Assembly: GCF_008806595.1 (NCBI RefSeq)
Contig: NZ_VZRB01000013.1
Location: 162,521-226,520, forward strand
DNA length: 64,000 bases
From: Streptomyces luteolifulvus
GTDB lineage: Bacteria; Actinomycetota; Actinomycetes; Streptomycetales; Streptomycetaceae
Reading direction: 5' to 3'
The notes under the pieces were generated by a model that did no database searches, was not told where the DNA came from, and saw only the letters and a list, made by a program, of their open reading frames with translations. Below, piece after piece: positions 50,374-57,738 of the stretch. How positions within the stretch are numbered: position 1 is the stretch's first letter; each line of letters starts with the position of its first letter. The position numbers and the translations under genes are program-made.

Positions 50374-51120
50374 TCAGGACTCTTTGCGCCACCAGACACC
50401 GACGCTGTCGGCCGCCTTGATCTCCTCCTTGATGCCGTGGGCGTCGCGGTACTCGTGGACCGCGGCACGGCACGGGGCCATGTTGTAGTCGTCGATGATG
50501 ACGAAGCCCCCCGGCGACAGCTTGGGGTAGAGCGCCGACAGCGAGTCCATCGTCGAGACGTACAGGTCCCCGTCCAGCCGCAGCACGGCCAGCGACTCGA
50601 TGGGCGCGGCCGGCAGCGTCTCGCTGAACCAGCCCTCCAGGAACTCGACCTGCTCGTCCAGCAGGTCGTACGACTTGAACACCGCCCGGACCGCGTCCGC
50701 CGGCACGCTGAGCACGGTGTTGAGGTTGTGCAGGGCCATCTCCTGGTCCAGCGGGTGGCTGCCGTCGTCGGCCTCGGGCACGCCCTCGAACGAGTCGGCG
50801 ACCCACACCCGCCGGTCCTCGACGCCGTGCGCCTTGAGGATGCCGCGCATCAGGACGCAGATACCGCCGCGCCAGACGCCCGTCTCGATGAGGTCGCCGG
50901 ACACGCCGTCCGCGAGGGCGTGTTCGACGCAGTACTGCACGTTGTCGAGGCTCTCGGGGCTGACCATGGTGTGCGCGGTGAACGCGCCCGGCCGGGCCTC
51001 GCCCTCGTCCTCCGCGCCGCCGGGACCGGCCGGCCAGGCCGAGGGGGTGTCCATCTGAATCCGGTTCGTGAGTACCTTCTTCAGCAGCTCCAGGTAGAGC
51101 GCGGCGCTGGTGTCGGTCAT
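50374..51120 (-). CDS. TylF/macrocin-type O-methyltransferase
   Basis: A 248-residue SAM-dependent methyltransferase of the TylF family. The SAM-binding segment is DLIETGVWRGG (about residue 76), followed by VWVADSFEGVPEAD. Metal-binding aspartates typical of the family lie in LRLDGDLYVSTMDSL and VIIDDYNMAPC. TylF relatives methylate hydroxyls of macrolide sugars and similar small molecules using magnesium; no sugar genes are seen here, so the target is more likely a hydroxyl made by the P450 or another oxygenase. GGAGG lies close before ATG 51120. NWAGGGG boxes lie 150 bases upstream (site E). Confidence 0.87.
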   Translation of the reverse strand: MTDTSAALYLELLKKVLTNRIQMDTPSAWPAGPGGAEDEGEARPGAFTAHTMVSPESLDNVQYCVEHALADGVSGDLIETGVWRGGICVLMRGILKAHGVEDRRVWVADSFEGVPEADDGSHPLDQEMALHNLNTVLSVPADAVRAVFKSYDLLDEQVEFLEGWFSETLPAAPIESLAVLRLDGDLYVSTMDSLSALYPKLSPGGFVIIDDYNMAPCRAAVHEYRDAHGIKEEIKAADSVGVWWRKES

Positions 51121-51270
51121 GTCGCCTCCTGCGATGGGGGTGTCGGTCGCACCGCCGGCCCGACGCCCTGCCCGCCCGGCGGCCCTGCTGCGGGTGCGCG
51201 ACGGCCGACGCGGCAAGCGCAGGGCGGCGCACTCCGGGCAGACCGTAACCACGGGGAGTCCAGGGCGGTC

Positions 51271-51287
51271 CCCCTTGCGCCCCCTAA
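51271..51287 (-). promoter_or_regulatory. paired NWAGGGG boxes upstream of the O-methyltransferase (site E)
   Basis: Read on the minus strand: TTAGGGG (complement of 51281-51287) and CAAGGGG (51271-51277), 10 bases apart. The orientation agrees with the gene, whose start is 151 bases downstream. Confidence 0.5.
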
Positions 51288-51359
51288 CCGGAAGCACCTG
51301 CGTGGCCCCGGCACCCCGAAGCCGGGGGAGCGGCCGACCTGTTGGGGCGGGGCACACGC

Positions 51360-51399
51360 GGCGGGCCCCCGGCGCGGAGGTCCGCGTCGGGGGCCCGCC
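51360..51399 (-). terminator. hairpin downstream of the MMPL gene
   Basis: Perfect 11-base arms GGCGGGCCCCC (51360-51370) and GGGGGCCCGCC (51389-51399) around an 18-base GC-rich loop. It begins 27 bases past the MMPL stop in the direction of transcription. Confidence 0.6.
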
Positions 51400-51425
51400 C
51401 GTGGGTCGGCCTGGGGGGTGGAAGG

Positions 51426-53552
51426 TCAGCGGGCCGCCGTAGCGTCCGCCCGCTGCTGTCCCGCACGGACGGCCGGTCCGGGGCCCTCGCCGAGCCGCCG
51501 GTACAGCCTGCCCGGCCACCAGCTCGCGCGGCCGACGTCCAGGGACAGCGCCGGCACCAGCAGCGTGCGGACGAGGAAGGCGTCGAGCAGGACGCCGACC
51601 GCGACGACCACACCGAGCTGGACCATGTCGACGACCGGCATCGAGGTGAACACCGCGAACGTCGCGGCGAGGACGACCGCCGCCGACGTGATGACACTGC
51701 CGGTCACCGACAGACCGCGCCGGACGCCCTCGGCATGGCCGTGGAGCTGGGCCTCCTCACGGACCCGGGTCATCAGGAAGATGTTGTAGTCGACGCCGAG
51801 CGCGGCGAGGAACACAAAGCTGACGAGCGGGAGTTGCCAGGCGACGCCCGCATGTCCGAAGGCGTGCTCGAACAGCAGGCCGGAGGCGCCGAGCGCGGCG
51901 AAGTAGGACACCACGACGGTCGACAGCAGGATCAGCGGCGCGACGATGGCCCGGAGCAGAACGACCAGGAAGAGCAGGATCACCGCGAGGACGACCGGGA
52001 TGACGACCCGGAGGTCACGGCTCTGCGCGTGGTCGATGTCGAGCGTCTCGGCCGTGGTGCCGCCGACGACGGCGTGTGCGCCGGGCACGGCGTGCACGGC
52101 CGACCGCAGATCCTCGATCGTGTCCATGGCCGCGTCGCTGTCGGGCGCGTTGGCGAGGACGACGTCGATCATCACCCGGTTCCCGTCGGGGCTCGGCGAC
52201 CGCTCGCCGACCTGCACCCCGTCGACGCCCTGCACCGCCGAGACGACGGCACCCTCGGCGCCGGCGTCCGCGACGACCGCGGCCGGGTCGGAGGCGCCGG
52301 ACGGGAAGTGCCGGGCGAGCTGCTCCTGACCGGTGACGGACTCCGGCTTCGTCTGGAACACATCGGACTTGCTCAGGCCCAGGTTCATGCCGAGGGCGCT
52401 GACCCCGAGGGCGGCGATCACGGCCAGGCAGCCCAGCCACACCAGGCGGGGACGGCGTCCGACGGAGGTGCCGATCCGCGCCCACGCGCCCGTCGCGGAC
52501 CGCTCCGCCTGGCCGACCCTCGGCACGAACGGCCAGAACACCCAGCGGCCGACGAGGACCAGCAGCGCCGGCAGGATCGTGACCATGGCGACATAGGCGC
52601 ACAGCACACCGGTGGCGCCGACCAGGCCGAGGCTGCGGGAGCTCTGCATGTCCGCCAGGGCCAGACACACGAGGCCGACCACCACGGTTCCGGCGGACGC
52701 CAGGATCGCCGGGCCCGAGCGCCGCAGCGCGATCCCCATGGCCGCGTGCCGGTCCTCGTGGCGCCGCAACTCCTCGCGGTAGCGGGCGATCAGCAGCAGC
52801 GCGTAGTCGGTCCCGACGCCGAACAGCAGGATCATCAGGAGGCTGGAGCTGGCCGGGTTCACCGGCAGGCTCGCGTGCTTGGCGAGCAGATAGGCAACGC
52901 CCTGGGTGAGGACGGCGGCGAAACCGACCGACAGCAGGGGCAGCAGCCACAGGAACGGGCTGCGGTAGATGAGCAGCAGGAGGACGATGACGACCGAACT
53001 GGTCATGATCATCAGGTTGACGTCGAGGTTCTCGAAGGCCTGGGTGTAGTCGTTCAGCAGGCCCGCGGGACCGGCGACCGCCACGCCCAGGCCGGCGGGT
53101 GCGCCGTCCTGCGCGCGTTTGCGCATCTCCTTGACCGCGAAGTCGATCTCGACGTCGTCGCGGGTCAGCGGGACGACCGTCATCAGGGCCTTGCCGTCCC
53201 GTGACGGGACGGCCGCGGCGACGTTCTCACCGCTGTCGGCCAGCTTCGCGAACGCGGCCCGGTCGGACTCGGCCTTCTTCCGGTCGGCCGCCTGGATGCC
53301 GCCCTCGCGGGTGTAGACGACGACCGCGGGAGCCTCCTCCAGCGCCTCGCTGTACTTCTCCAACTCGTTCATGACCGCGGTGGATTCGGCGCCGCGTGGC
53401 AGCGAGCCCGAGGGGCTGCGGTCCTCGTAGTCCTCCAGGCCGCCGAACAGCGGGGTGAGCAGGCCGGCCAGGAGAAGCCACCCCAGCAGGACAAGCCACT
53501 TGGATCCGCGGCCACTTGGAACCTTCGCAAGAAGGCCCGGGGAATCACTCAT
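51426..53552 (-). CDS. MMPL/RND-family exporter (ActII-3-like)
   Basis: A 708-residue RND-type membrane pump. One hydrophobic segment lies at the N-terminus (WLVLLGWLLLAGLL), then a periplasmic-type loop (about residues 45-155), a block of five or six segments (about 160-310), a second loop (about 350-480) and a final block of segments (about 490-660). This is the MMPL duplication. The family exports polyketides and lipids in actinomycetes by proton antiport. ATG 53552 follows GAAAGG. The promoter carries the operator shared with the ABC exporter, and a paralogous TetR gene lies just upstream on the same strand, so the pump is probably product-induced. Confidence 0.9.
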   Translation of the reverse strand: MSDSPGLLAKVPSGRGSKWLVLLGWLLLAGLLTPLFGGLEDYEDRSPSGSLPRGAESTAVMNELEKYSEALEEAPAVVVYTREGGIQAADRKKAESDRAAFAKLADSGENVAAAVPSRDGKALMTVVPLTRDDVEIDFAVKEMRKRAQDGAPAGLGVAVAGPAGLLNDYTQAFENLDVNLMIMTSSVVIVLLLLIYRSPFLWLLPLLSVGFAAVLTQGVAYLLAKHASLPVNPASSSLLMILLFGVGTDYALLLIARYREELRRHEDRHAAMGIALRRSGPAILASAGTVVVGLVCLALADMQSSRSLGLVGATGVLCAYVAMVTILPALLVLVGRWVFWPFVPRVGQAERSATGAWARIGTSVGRRPRLVWLGCLAVIAALGVSALGMNLGLSKSDVFQTKPESVTGQEQLARHFPSGASDPAAVVADAGAEGAVVSAVQGVDGVQVGERSPSPDGNRVMIDVVLANAPDSDAAMDTIEDLRSAVHAVPGAHAVVGGTTAETLDIDHAQSRDLRVVIPVVLAVILLFLVVLLRAIVAPLILLSTVVVSYFAALGASGLLFEHAFGHAGVAWQLPLVSFVFLAALGVDYNIFLMTRVREEAQLHGHAEGVRRGLSVTGSVITSAAVVLAATFAVFTSMPVVDMVQLGVVVAVGVLLDAFLVRTLLVPALSLDVGRASWWPGRLYRRLGEGPGPAVRAGQQRADATAAR

Positions 53553-53701
53553 GATGACGTACCTTTCGTCCCCGGCGTGCCGAGAGCTGCCGGGGTACAG
53601 CTGTCCGGGGGCCGCCCATCCCTGAGCGGAGATGATGCACGCGTTCGCCGGGCTTCCTGTCCTGGCCGCGTGTGCCGTGCCTGCCAGTGCACCACGCTTC
53701 T

Positions 53702-53731
53702 GCGTATGGTGCACGCGTATAGGCTACGCAG
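53702..53731. promoter_or_regulatory. operator and -10 of the MMPL exporter promoter
   Basis: GCGTATGGTGCACGC (53702-53716) matches the ABC-exporter element at 13 of 15 positions. It is followed by GCGTA-TAGGC-TACGC (53715-53729), and the whole is bracketed by CTGCGTA (53700-53706) and TACGCAG (53725-53731). On the minus strand TATACG next to the element is a plausible -10. It lies 150-180 bases upstream of the MMPL start. Confidence 0.6.
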
Positions 53732-53797
53732 TACCGGAAACGACCGTCAAGCACCCTGCCCGGGTCCGGTGAAAGGTCCGTAAAGGAAGGCCAAAAA

Positions 53798-53841
53798 GCC
53801 GCGCACCCCAGGGAATTGACCCGAAATCAGGGGTGCGCGGC
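53798..53841 (-). terminator. intrinsic terminator of tetR paralogue 2
   Basis: Perfect 12-base arms GCCGCGCACCCC (53798-53809) and GGGGTGCGCGGC (53830-53841). In the minus direction the hairpin is followed by TTTTT (complement of 53793-53797), so it has the classic stem plus U-run form. It lies 27 bases past the tetR stop. Confidence 0.85.
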
Positions 53842-53867
53842 CAAGCGGCGGAAGCAGACGGGAGGAA

Positions 53868-54623
53868 TCAGTCCCGTGGCTGGTCGATCAGTACACCGAT
53901 GCCGTCGAGGATGCGCTCCAGACCGAACACGAACTCGTCGTCCGGACCCGCGGGCTCGTCCAGCACGCCCGCGTCGATCACCTTGTTGAGGGCGGGGAAG
54001 CGGTCGGGGCCGACGAGTCGGCGCACGAGCTGCCCGTACGACACCATGGCCGCCAGCTCGTCCGGCGCCTTCGCCATGAACGTCGCCTCGACGTCCGCGG
54101 AGACGGTCGCCTCGCTCCGGGTGTAACCGCTCAGCAGCATGATCACGGACAGCTTGTCGCCCTCGGACAACGGGGTGTCGCCCAGGCAGTGCAGACCGCG
54201 CTCCAGCCAGATGATCTGATTCGGCGTCACCGGCGGGCCGGTGATCGGGATACGCAGCGCCCAGGTGTGCTTACGCAGGATGGTGTGCTGCTCCCAGGCC
54301 CAGCGCGACAGACCCGCGCGCCAGCCCTCGTCCGGGGTCTGAGGAGGCGACGGGGGCGTCTGGTAGATCGCGTCCATCATCAGGACGAGCAGCTCGTCCT
54401 TCGACGCGAGATAGCGGTACAGGGCCATGGTCGAGGCGCCCAGATCGGCCGCGACACGGCTCATCGAGACGGCGGACAGGCCCTCCGAGGCGGCGATGGC
54501 CACGGCGGCGTCGACGATGCGCTGAAGGCTGAGACCGCGTTTGGGTCCCTTGTTCGGCCTCTCCCGCAGCCCCCATGCTTCGCCGAGGTAGCTCGGCAGG
54601 GTGGGCTCCCTGCTTGCGTCCAT
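53868..54623 (-). CDS. TetR-family regulator (paralogue 2), beside the MMPL exporter
   Basis: A 251-residue TetR regulator closely similar along its length to the one at 47211: both have KGPKRGLSL before the helix-turn-helix, AVSMSRVAA in helix 2, LYRYLASKD in the recognition region and VIDAGVLDEP near the end. It probably represses the MMPL pump, and possibly its own gene. Similar recognition helices and the shared operator suggest the two regulators may bind each other's sites. ATG 54623 has GGAG close upstream; an in-frame GTG three codons earlier is possible. Confidence 0.88.
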   Translation of the reverse strand: MDASREPTLPSYLGEAWGLRERPNKGPKRGLSLQRIVDAAVAIAASEGLSAVSMSRVAADLGASTMALYRYLASKDELLVLMMDAIYQTPPSPPQTPDEGWRAGLSRWAWEQHTILRKHTWALRIPITGPPVTPNQIIWLERGLHCLGDTPLSEGDKLSVIMLLSGYTRSEATVSADVEATFMAKAPDELAAMVSYGQLVRRLVGPDRFPALNKVIDAGVLDEPAGPDDEFVFGLERILDGIGVLIDQPRD

Positions 54624-55030
54624 CGACTCCACTTCCTTCGCATGGTCCCGCCCGGGGCGGAACCGGTCGTCCTGCGGCTCAGTGTAGGTGGTTCCTCTCC
54701 GCAACCGAACAGGGCTCCGGCGCCGAGCACACGACGGCCCCCACGCTGACCTGCCGGAACGCCCCGGCGCCGGGCCACCCGCGCCGCGGGAGGCGGTCGG
54801 CGCAGCCGGCGGCGCGGGGGAGCGGACCCCGCGGCCGGCCGGGAGAACCACCCGCCGTAAGGACCATACGTCACCCCGCGCCGCCGGCCCGCCGGGCGTA
54901 GGGGCGACCCCAGCCGGCGCCCCCGGAGCCCGCTAGGGGTTGCCCGGCGACCTTAGGGGGGTTTCCCGGCTGTCCGGGTGTCCGGTGCGCGCTTGGATCG
55001 AGCCACGACCGTAGAGAGGACCCCCAGGCG
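54624..55030. other. 407-base divergent intergenic region
   Basis: Lies between the minus-strand tetR and the plus-strand P450 operon. It holds the P450 promoter with NWAGGGG boxes (site F) near its right end and presumably the tetR promoter near its left. It is very GC-rich, with no supported small gene. Confidence 0.5.
54933..54959 (+). promoter_or_regulatory. paired NWAGGGG boxes upstream of the P450 operon (site F)
   Basis: CTAGGGG (54933-54939) and TTAGGGG (54953-54959) are direct repeats 20 bases apart, ending 71 bases before ATG 55031 in the same orientation as the gene. This would control the P450-ferredoxin-DUF993-monooxygenase-PKS unit, whose four downstream junctions are short or overlapping. 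Confidence 0.55.
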
Positions 55031-56266
55031 ATGACCGAGAACGCCGAGACCGGCAGCACCACCGGGTCACTCCCGGTGTTTCCGCTCGACCGCAGGAAGT
55101 GCCCGCTCTCGGTTCCCCAGGAATACGAGGCGATGCGCGCCGACGAGCCGGTCGCCGAGGTCGTCAACCGCATGACCGGAAAGCAGGCGTGGGCGCTGAC
55201 CCGGTACGCGGACGTCCGGCAGGTGCTGGGCGACCCGTCGATGAGCTCCAACGCCCGCAACCCCGGCTACCCGCACCAGTTCCAGGTGCCGGAGGAGATG
55301 CTGCCGTACATCGCCTTCCCGTTCGCCGCCATGGACCCGCCGGAGCACACCGTGCGCCGCCGGATGGTGATCCCCGAGTTCACCGCCAAAAGGATCGCCG
55401 ACCTGAAGCCGCGCACCCAGGCCATCGTCGACGCGCGGATCGACGCCATGCTGGCCAAGGGCGGCCCCGTCGACCTCGTCGCGGAACTCGCCGTGCCGGT
55501 GCCCTCGCTCCAGTTCTGCGAGCTGCTCGGCGCCGACACCGAGCACATCTCCTACTTCCGGAACTACGCCGAGACCACCACCGGACGCGACTCCAGCATG
55601 GAGGCGGTCGCCGGCGCCATCGCCGAGATGGACGAGTTCCTCGACGAGCTGATCACCGAGAAGACCCGCAACCCCGGCGAGGACCTGCTCAGCCGCATCG
55701 CCGCCAAGCTGCCCGAGGAGCCCACCCTCGGACACGACGACCTGGTGGCCATCGCCCGGCTGCTGGTCATCGCCGGCTCCGACACCACCGCCAACGTCAT
55801 CTCGCTGGGCACCGCCGTGTTCCTCGAACACCCCGAGCAGTTGGACGAGGTACGGCGCGACCCGTCGCTGCTGCCCGGCGCCATCGAGGAACTGCTGCGC
55901 TTCCTCAGCATCCTGGACTCGGCGACCGTACGCGTCGCCACCAAGGACATCGAGCTGTCCGGTGGCGAGACCGTCCGCGAGGGCGAGGGCGTCCTCGCCC
56001 TCAACGGCGCCGCCAACTGGGACCCCGCCCGGTACCCGGACCCGCACCGCTTCGACATCCACCGCGACGCCGAGGGCCATATGGCGTTCAGCTACGGCAA
56101 CCACATGTGCCCCGGCGCGAACCTCGCCCGGATGCAGCTGGAAGTGGTGTTCGGCACGCTGTTCACCCGCATCCCCGGCCTGCGCCTCGCGGCACCCGCC
56201 GACGAGCTGCCCTACATGTTCGACGCACACGCCTATGGGCTCCACGAACTGCCCGTCACCTGGTGA
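55031..56266 (+). CDS. cytochrome P450 monooxygenase
   Basis: A 411-residue bacterial P450. The I-helix oxygen-activation motif is AGSDTT (about residues 249-254), the K-helix ExxR is EELLR, and the haem-binding loop FSYGNHMCPG places the thiolate Cys360. No membrane anchor is seen, as expected for a soluble class I enzyme. It would hydroxylate or epoxidise the polyketide. The ferredoxin gene 16 bases downstream is the likely electron donor. It is the first gene of an operon that ends in the second PKS, so tailoring and assembly are co-expressed. Site of oxidation unknown. Confidence 0.92.
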   Translation: MTENAETGSTTGSLPVFPLDRRKCPLSVPQEYEAMRADEPVAEVVNRMTGKQAWALTRYADVRQVLGDPSMSSNARNPGYPHQFQVPEEMLPYIAFPFAAMDPPEHTVRRRMVIPEFTAKRIADLKPRTQAIVDARIDAMLAKGGPVDLVAELAVPVPSLQFCELLGADTEHISYFRNYAETTTGRDSSMEAVAGAIAEMDEFLDELITEKTRNPGEDLLSRIAAKLPEEPTLGHDDLVAIARLLVIAGSDTTANVISLGTAVFLEHPEQLDEVRRDPSLLPGAIEELLRFLSILDSATVRVATKDIELSGGETVREGEGVLALNGAANWDPARYPDPHRFDIHRDAEGHMAFSYGNHMCPGANLARMQLEVVFGTLFTRIPGLRLAAPADELPYMFDAHAYGLHELPVTW

Positions 56267-56282
56267 GACAAGGGGGAGAACG

Positions 56283-56477
56283 ATGCGGATCTCGGTCGAC
56301 CGCGAGGCGTGCGTGGGATCGGGGAACTGCGTCTTCTTCGCTCAGGGCGTGTTCGACCAGCACCCCGACGGCCGGGTCCTCCTACTCGTCGGGGAGCCGG
56401 ACGAAGGGCTGCGCGCCGCGACGCTGACCGCCGCCGCGAACTGTCCGGTCCAAGCGATTTCCGTCAACGACGCATGA
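56283..56477 (+). CDS. ferredoxin, 3Fe-4S type
   Basis: A 64-residue ferredoxin with cysteines in CVGSGNC (residues 10 and 16) and NCPVQAI (near residue 54). The fourth ligand of a 4Fe-4S cluster is missing, the usual pattern for P450-associated 3Fe-4S ferredoxins. It directly follows the P450 and should deliver its electrons. ATG 56283 follows GGGGGAG. Confidence 0.9.
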   Translation: MRISVDREACVGSGNCVFFAQGVFDQHPDGRVLLLVGEPDEGLRAATLTAAANCPVQAISVNDA

Positions 56478-56509
56478 GCCGCGCGAGCTCCCGACGGAGC
56501 TCCGCGGCT
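56477..56509 (+). terminator. hairpin between the ferredoxin and DUF993 genes
   Basis: AGCCGCG-C-GAGCTC pairs with GAGCTC-CGCGGCT: 13 pairs with one bulge and a 6-base loop, starting at the last base of the ferredoxin stop codon. It may be a partial terminator or an RNA stabiliser separating high P450/ferredoxin output from the downstream genes. Confidence 0.45.
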
Positions 56510-56547
56510 CCACGAGACCTTCCCGGGAACGGGGTACGGAGCAGAAG

Positions 56548-57738
56548 ATGATCAAGCTTCCCGAGGCGGACGGCACCCTCACCACCTACGAACCGGACCA
56601 CACCGCCCAGGTGTACCCGGCCGACCCCACTCCGTTCCGGACCCGGTCGATGCTGGCGACGGCCCATGTGCTCGCCGACCCGCTCGCCGACAACGAGCCG
56701 CTCGGCCCGGTGGGCCCCACCCCGCCGCCGCAGAGCCTCGACTGGGACGCCACGCTCGCCTTCCGCCGGCACCTGTGGGCCCACGGCTTCACCCTGTGCG
56801 AGGGCATGGACACCGCACACCGCGGCATGGGCGTCGACTGGCCCCTGGCCGCCGAACTGATCCGTCGCTGCGGCGCCGAGGCCAGGGCCGTGGGCGGCCG
56901 GATGGCCGCCGCCGTTCTCACCGACCAGATCGAACCCTTCGAGCCGTGCACCCTCAAGGACGTACAGGCCGCCTACGAGGAGCAGATGGCCGTCGTCGAG
57001 GAGGCGGGCGCCCAGCCGGTCATCATGTGCAGCCCCCATCTCACCGTCGCGGCCCGCGCCTTCGACGACTTCGCCGAGGTGTACGGCGCCCTGATCCGGC
57101 AGTCGAGCCGGCCGGTGATCCTGCACTGGATCACCTCCGAGTGGGACCCCCGCAACACCGAGTACTGGGGCCACGAGGAGCCCGAGCCCGCCTATGACGC
57201 GCTCCTGGAGATCGTCCAAGCCCACCCCGGCAAGGTCGACGGCGTCAAGATCGGCCCCGCCGACCTCGACCGCCAGACCGCCTGGCGCGCCAAACTGCCC
57301 GACGGCGTGAAGTTCTACACCAGCGACACCACCGACTATGCGCGGATGTTCGTCGGTGACGAGCGCGGCCACAGCCACGGCCTCACCCCGGTGATCGACC
57401 CCGTGATCCCGCTCGCCGCCCGTGCCGTCCGCGCGCTGGACGACGGCGACGACGCGAAAGCCGCCGAACTCCTCGACGCCACCCTGCCGTTGAACCGGCA
57501 CCTGTTCAGCGGCGAGGGCCGCAGCATCTACTTCTTCCGCACCGGCGTGACGTTCCTGGCCTGGCTGTCCGGACACGCCCCGCACTTCCGGATGGTGTGG
57601 GGCGAGCAGTCCGCGCGGTCCGTGCCGCACCTGGCCACCGCCTACCGGCTGGCCGACGAGGCGGGCGCCTTCCCCGACCCGGAATTGGCCGAACAGCGGA
57701 TGAAGCTGTTCCTCGCCGTCTCGGGGGTCGACCAGTGA
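56548..57738 (+). CDS. DUF993 family protein, dihydrodipicolinate-synthase-like aldolase fold
   Basis: A 396-residue protein that fits DUF993, a family related to class I aldolases of the dihydrodipicolinate synthase type. Lys234, in DGVKIGPADLD, lies where the Schiff-base lysine of this fold is expected, followed by a strand with a KFYTSDT segment. It would catalyse an aldol or retro-aldol reaction, or a related lyase step, on a keto acid or polyketide intermediate; no substrate can be read. Its place between a P450/ferredoxin pair and an FAD monooxygenase, with a GTGA overlap to the latter, suggests a tailoring or precursor role rather than primary metabolism. Confidence 0.75.
   Translation: MIKLPEADGTLTTYEPDHTAQVYPADPTPFRTRSMLATAHVLADPLADNEPLGPVGPTPPPQSLDWDATLAFRRHLWAHGFTLCEGMDTAHRGMGVDWPLAAELIRRCGAEARAVGGRMAAAVLTDQIEPFEPCTLKDVQAAYEEQMAVVEEAGAQPVIMCSPHLTVAARAFDDFAEVYGALIRQSSRPVILHWITSEWDPRNTEYWGHEEPEPAYDALLEIVQAHPGKVDGVKIGPADLDRQTAWRAKLPDGVKFYTSDTTDYARMFVGDERGHSHGLTPVIDPVIPLAARAVRALDDGDDAKAAELLDATLPLNRHLFSGEGRSIYFFRTGVTFLAWLSGHAPHFRMVWGEQSARSVPHLATAYRLADEAGAFPDPELAEQRMKLFLAVSGVDQ

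Larger units (their letters stand above)
51121..51425. other. 305-base intergenic region
   Basis: Separates the minus-strand MMPL and methyltransferase genes. It holds the MMPL terminator hairpin at its right side and the methyltransferase promoter with site E boxes in the middle. On the minus strand, TACGGT at about 51241-51246 is a possible -10. No small gene is supported. Confidence 0.5.
53553..53867. other. 315-base region between MMPL and tetR paralogue 2
   Basis: Contains, from left to right, the MMPL leader, the shared exporter operator (53702-53731) and the tetR terminator (53798-53841). Nothing suggests a further gene. Confidence 0.6.
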
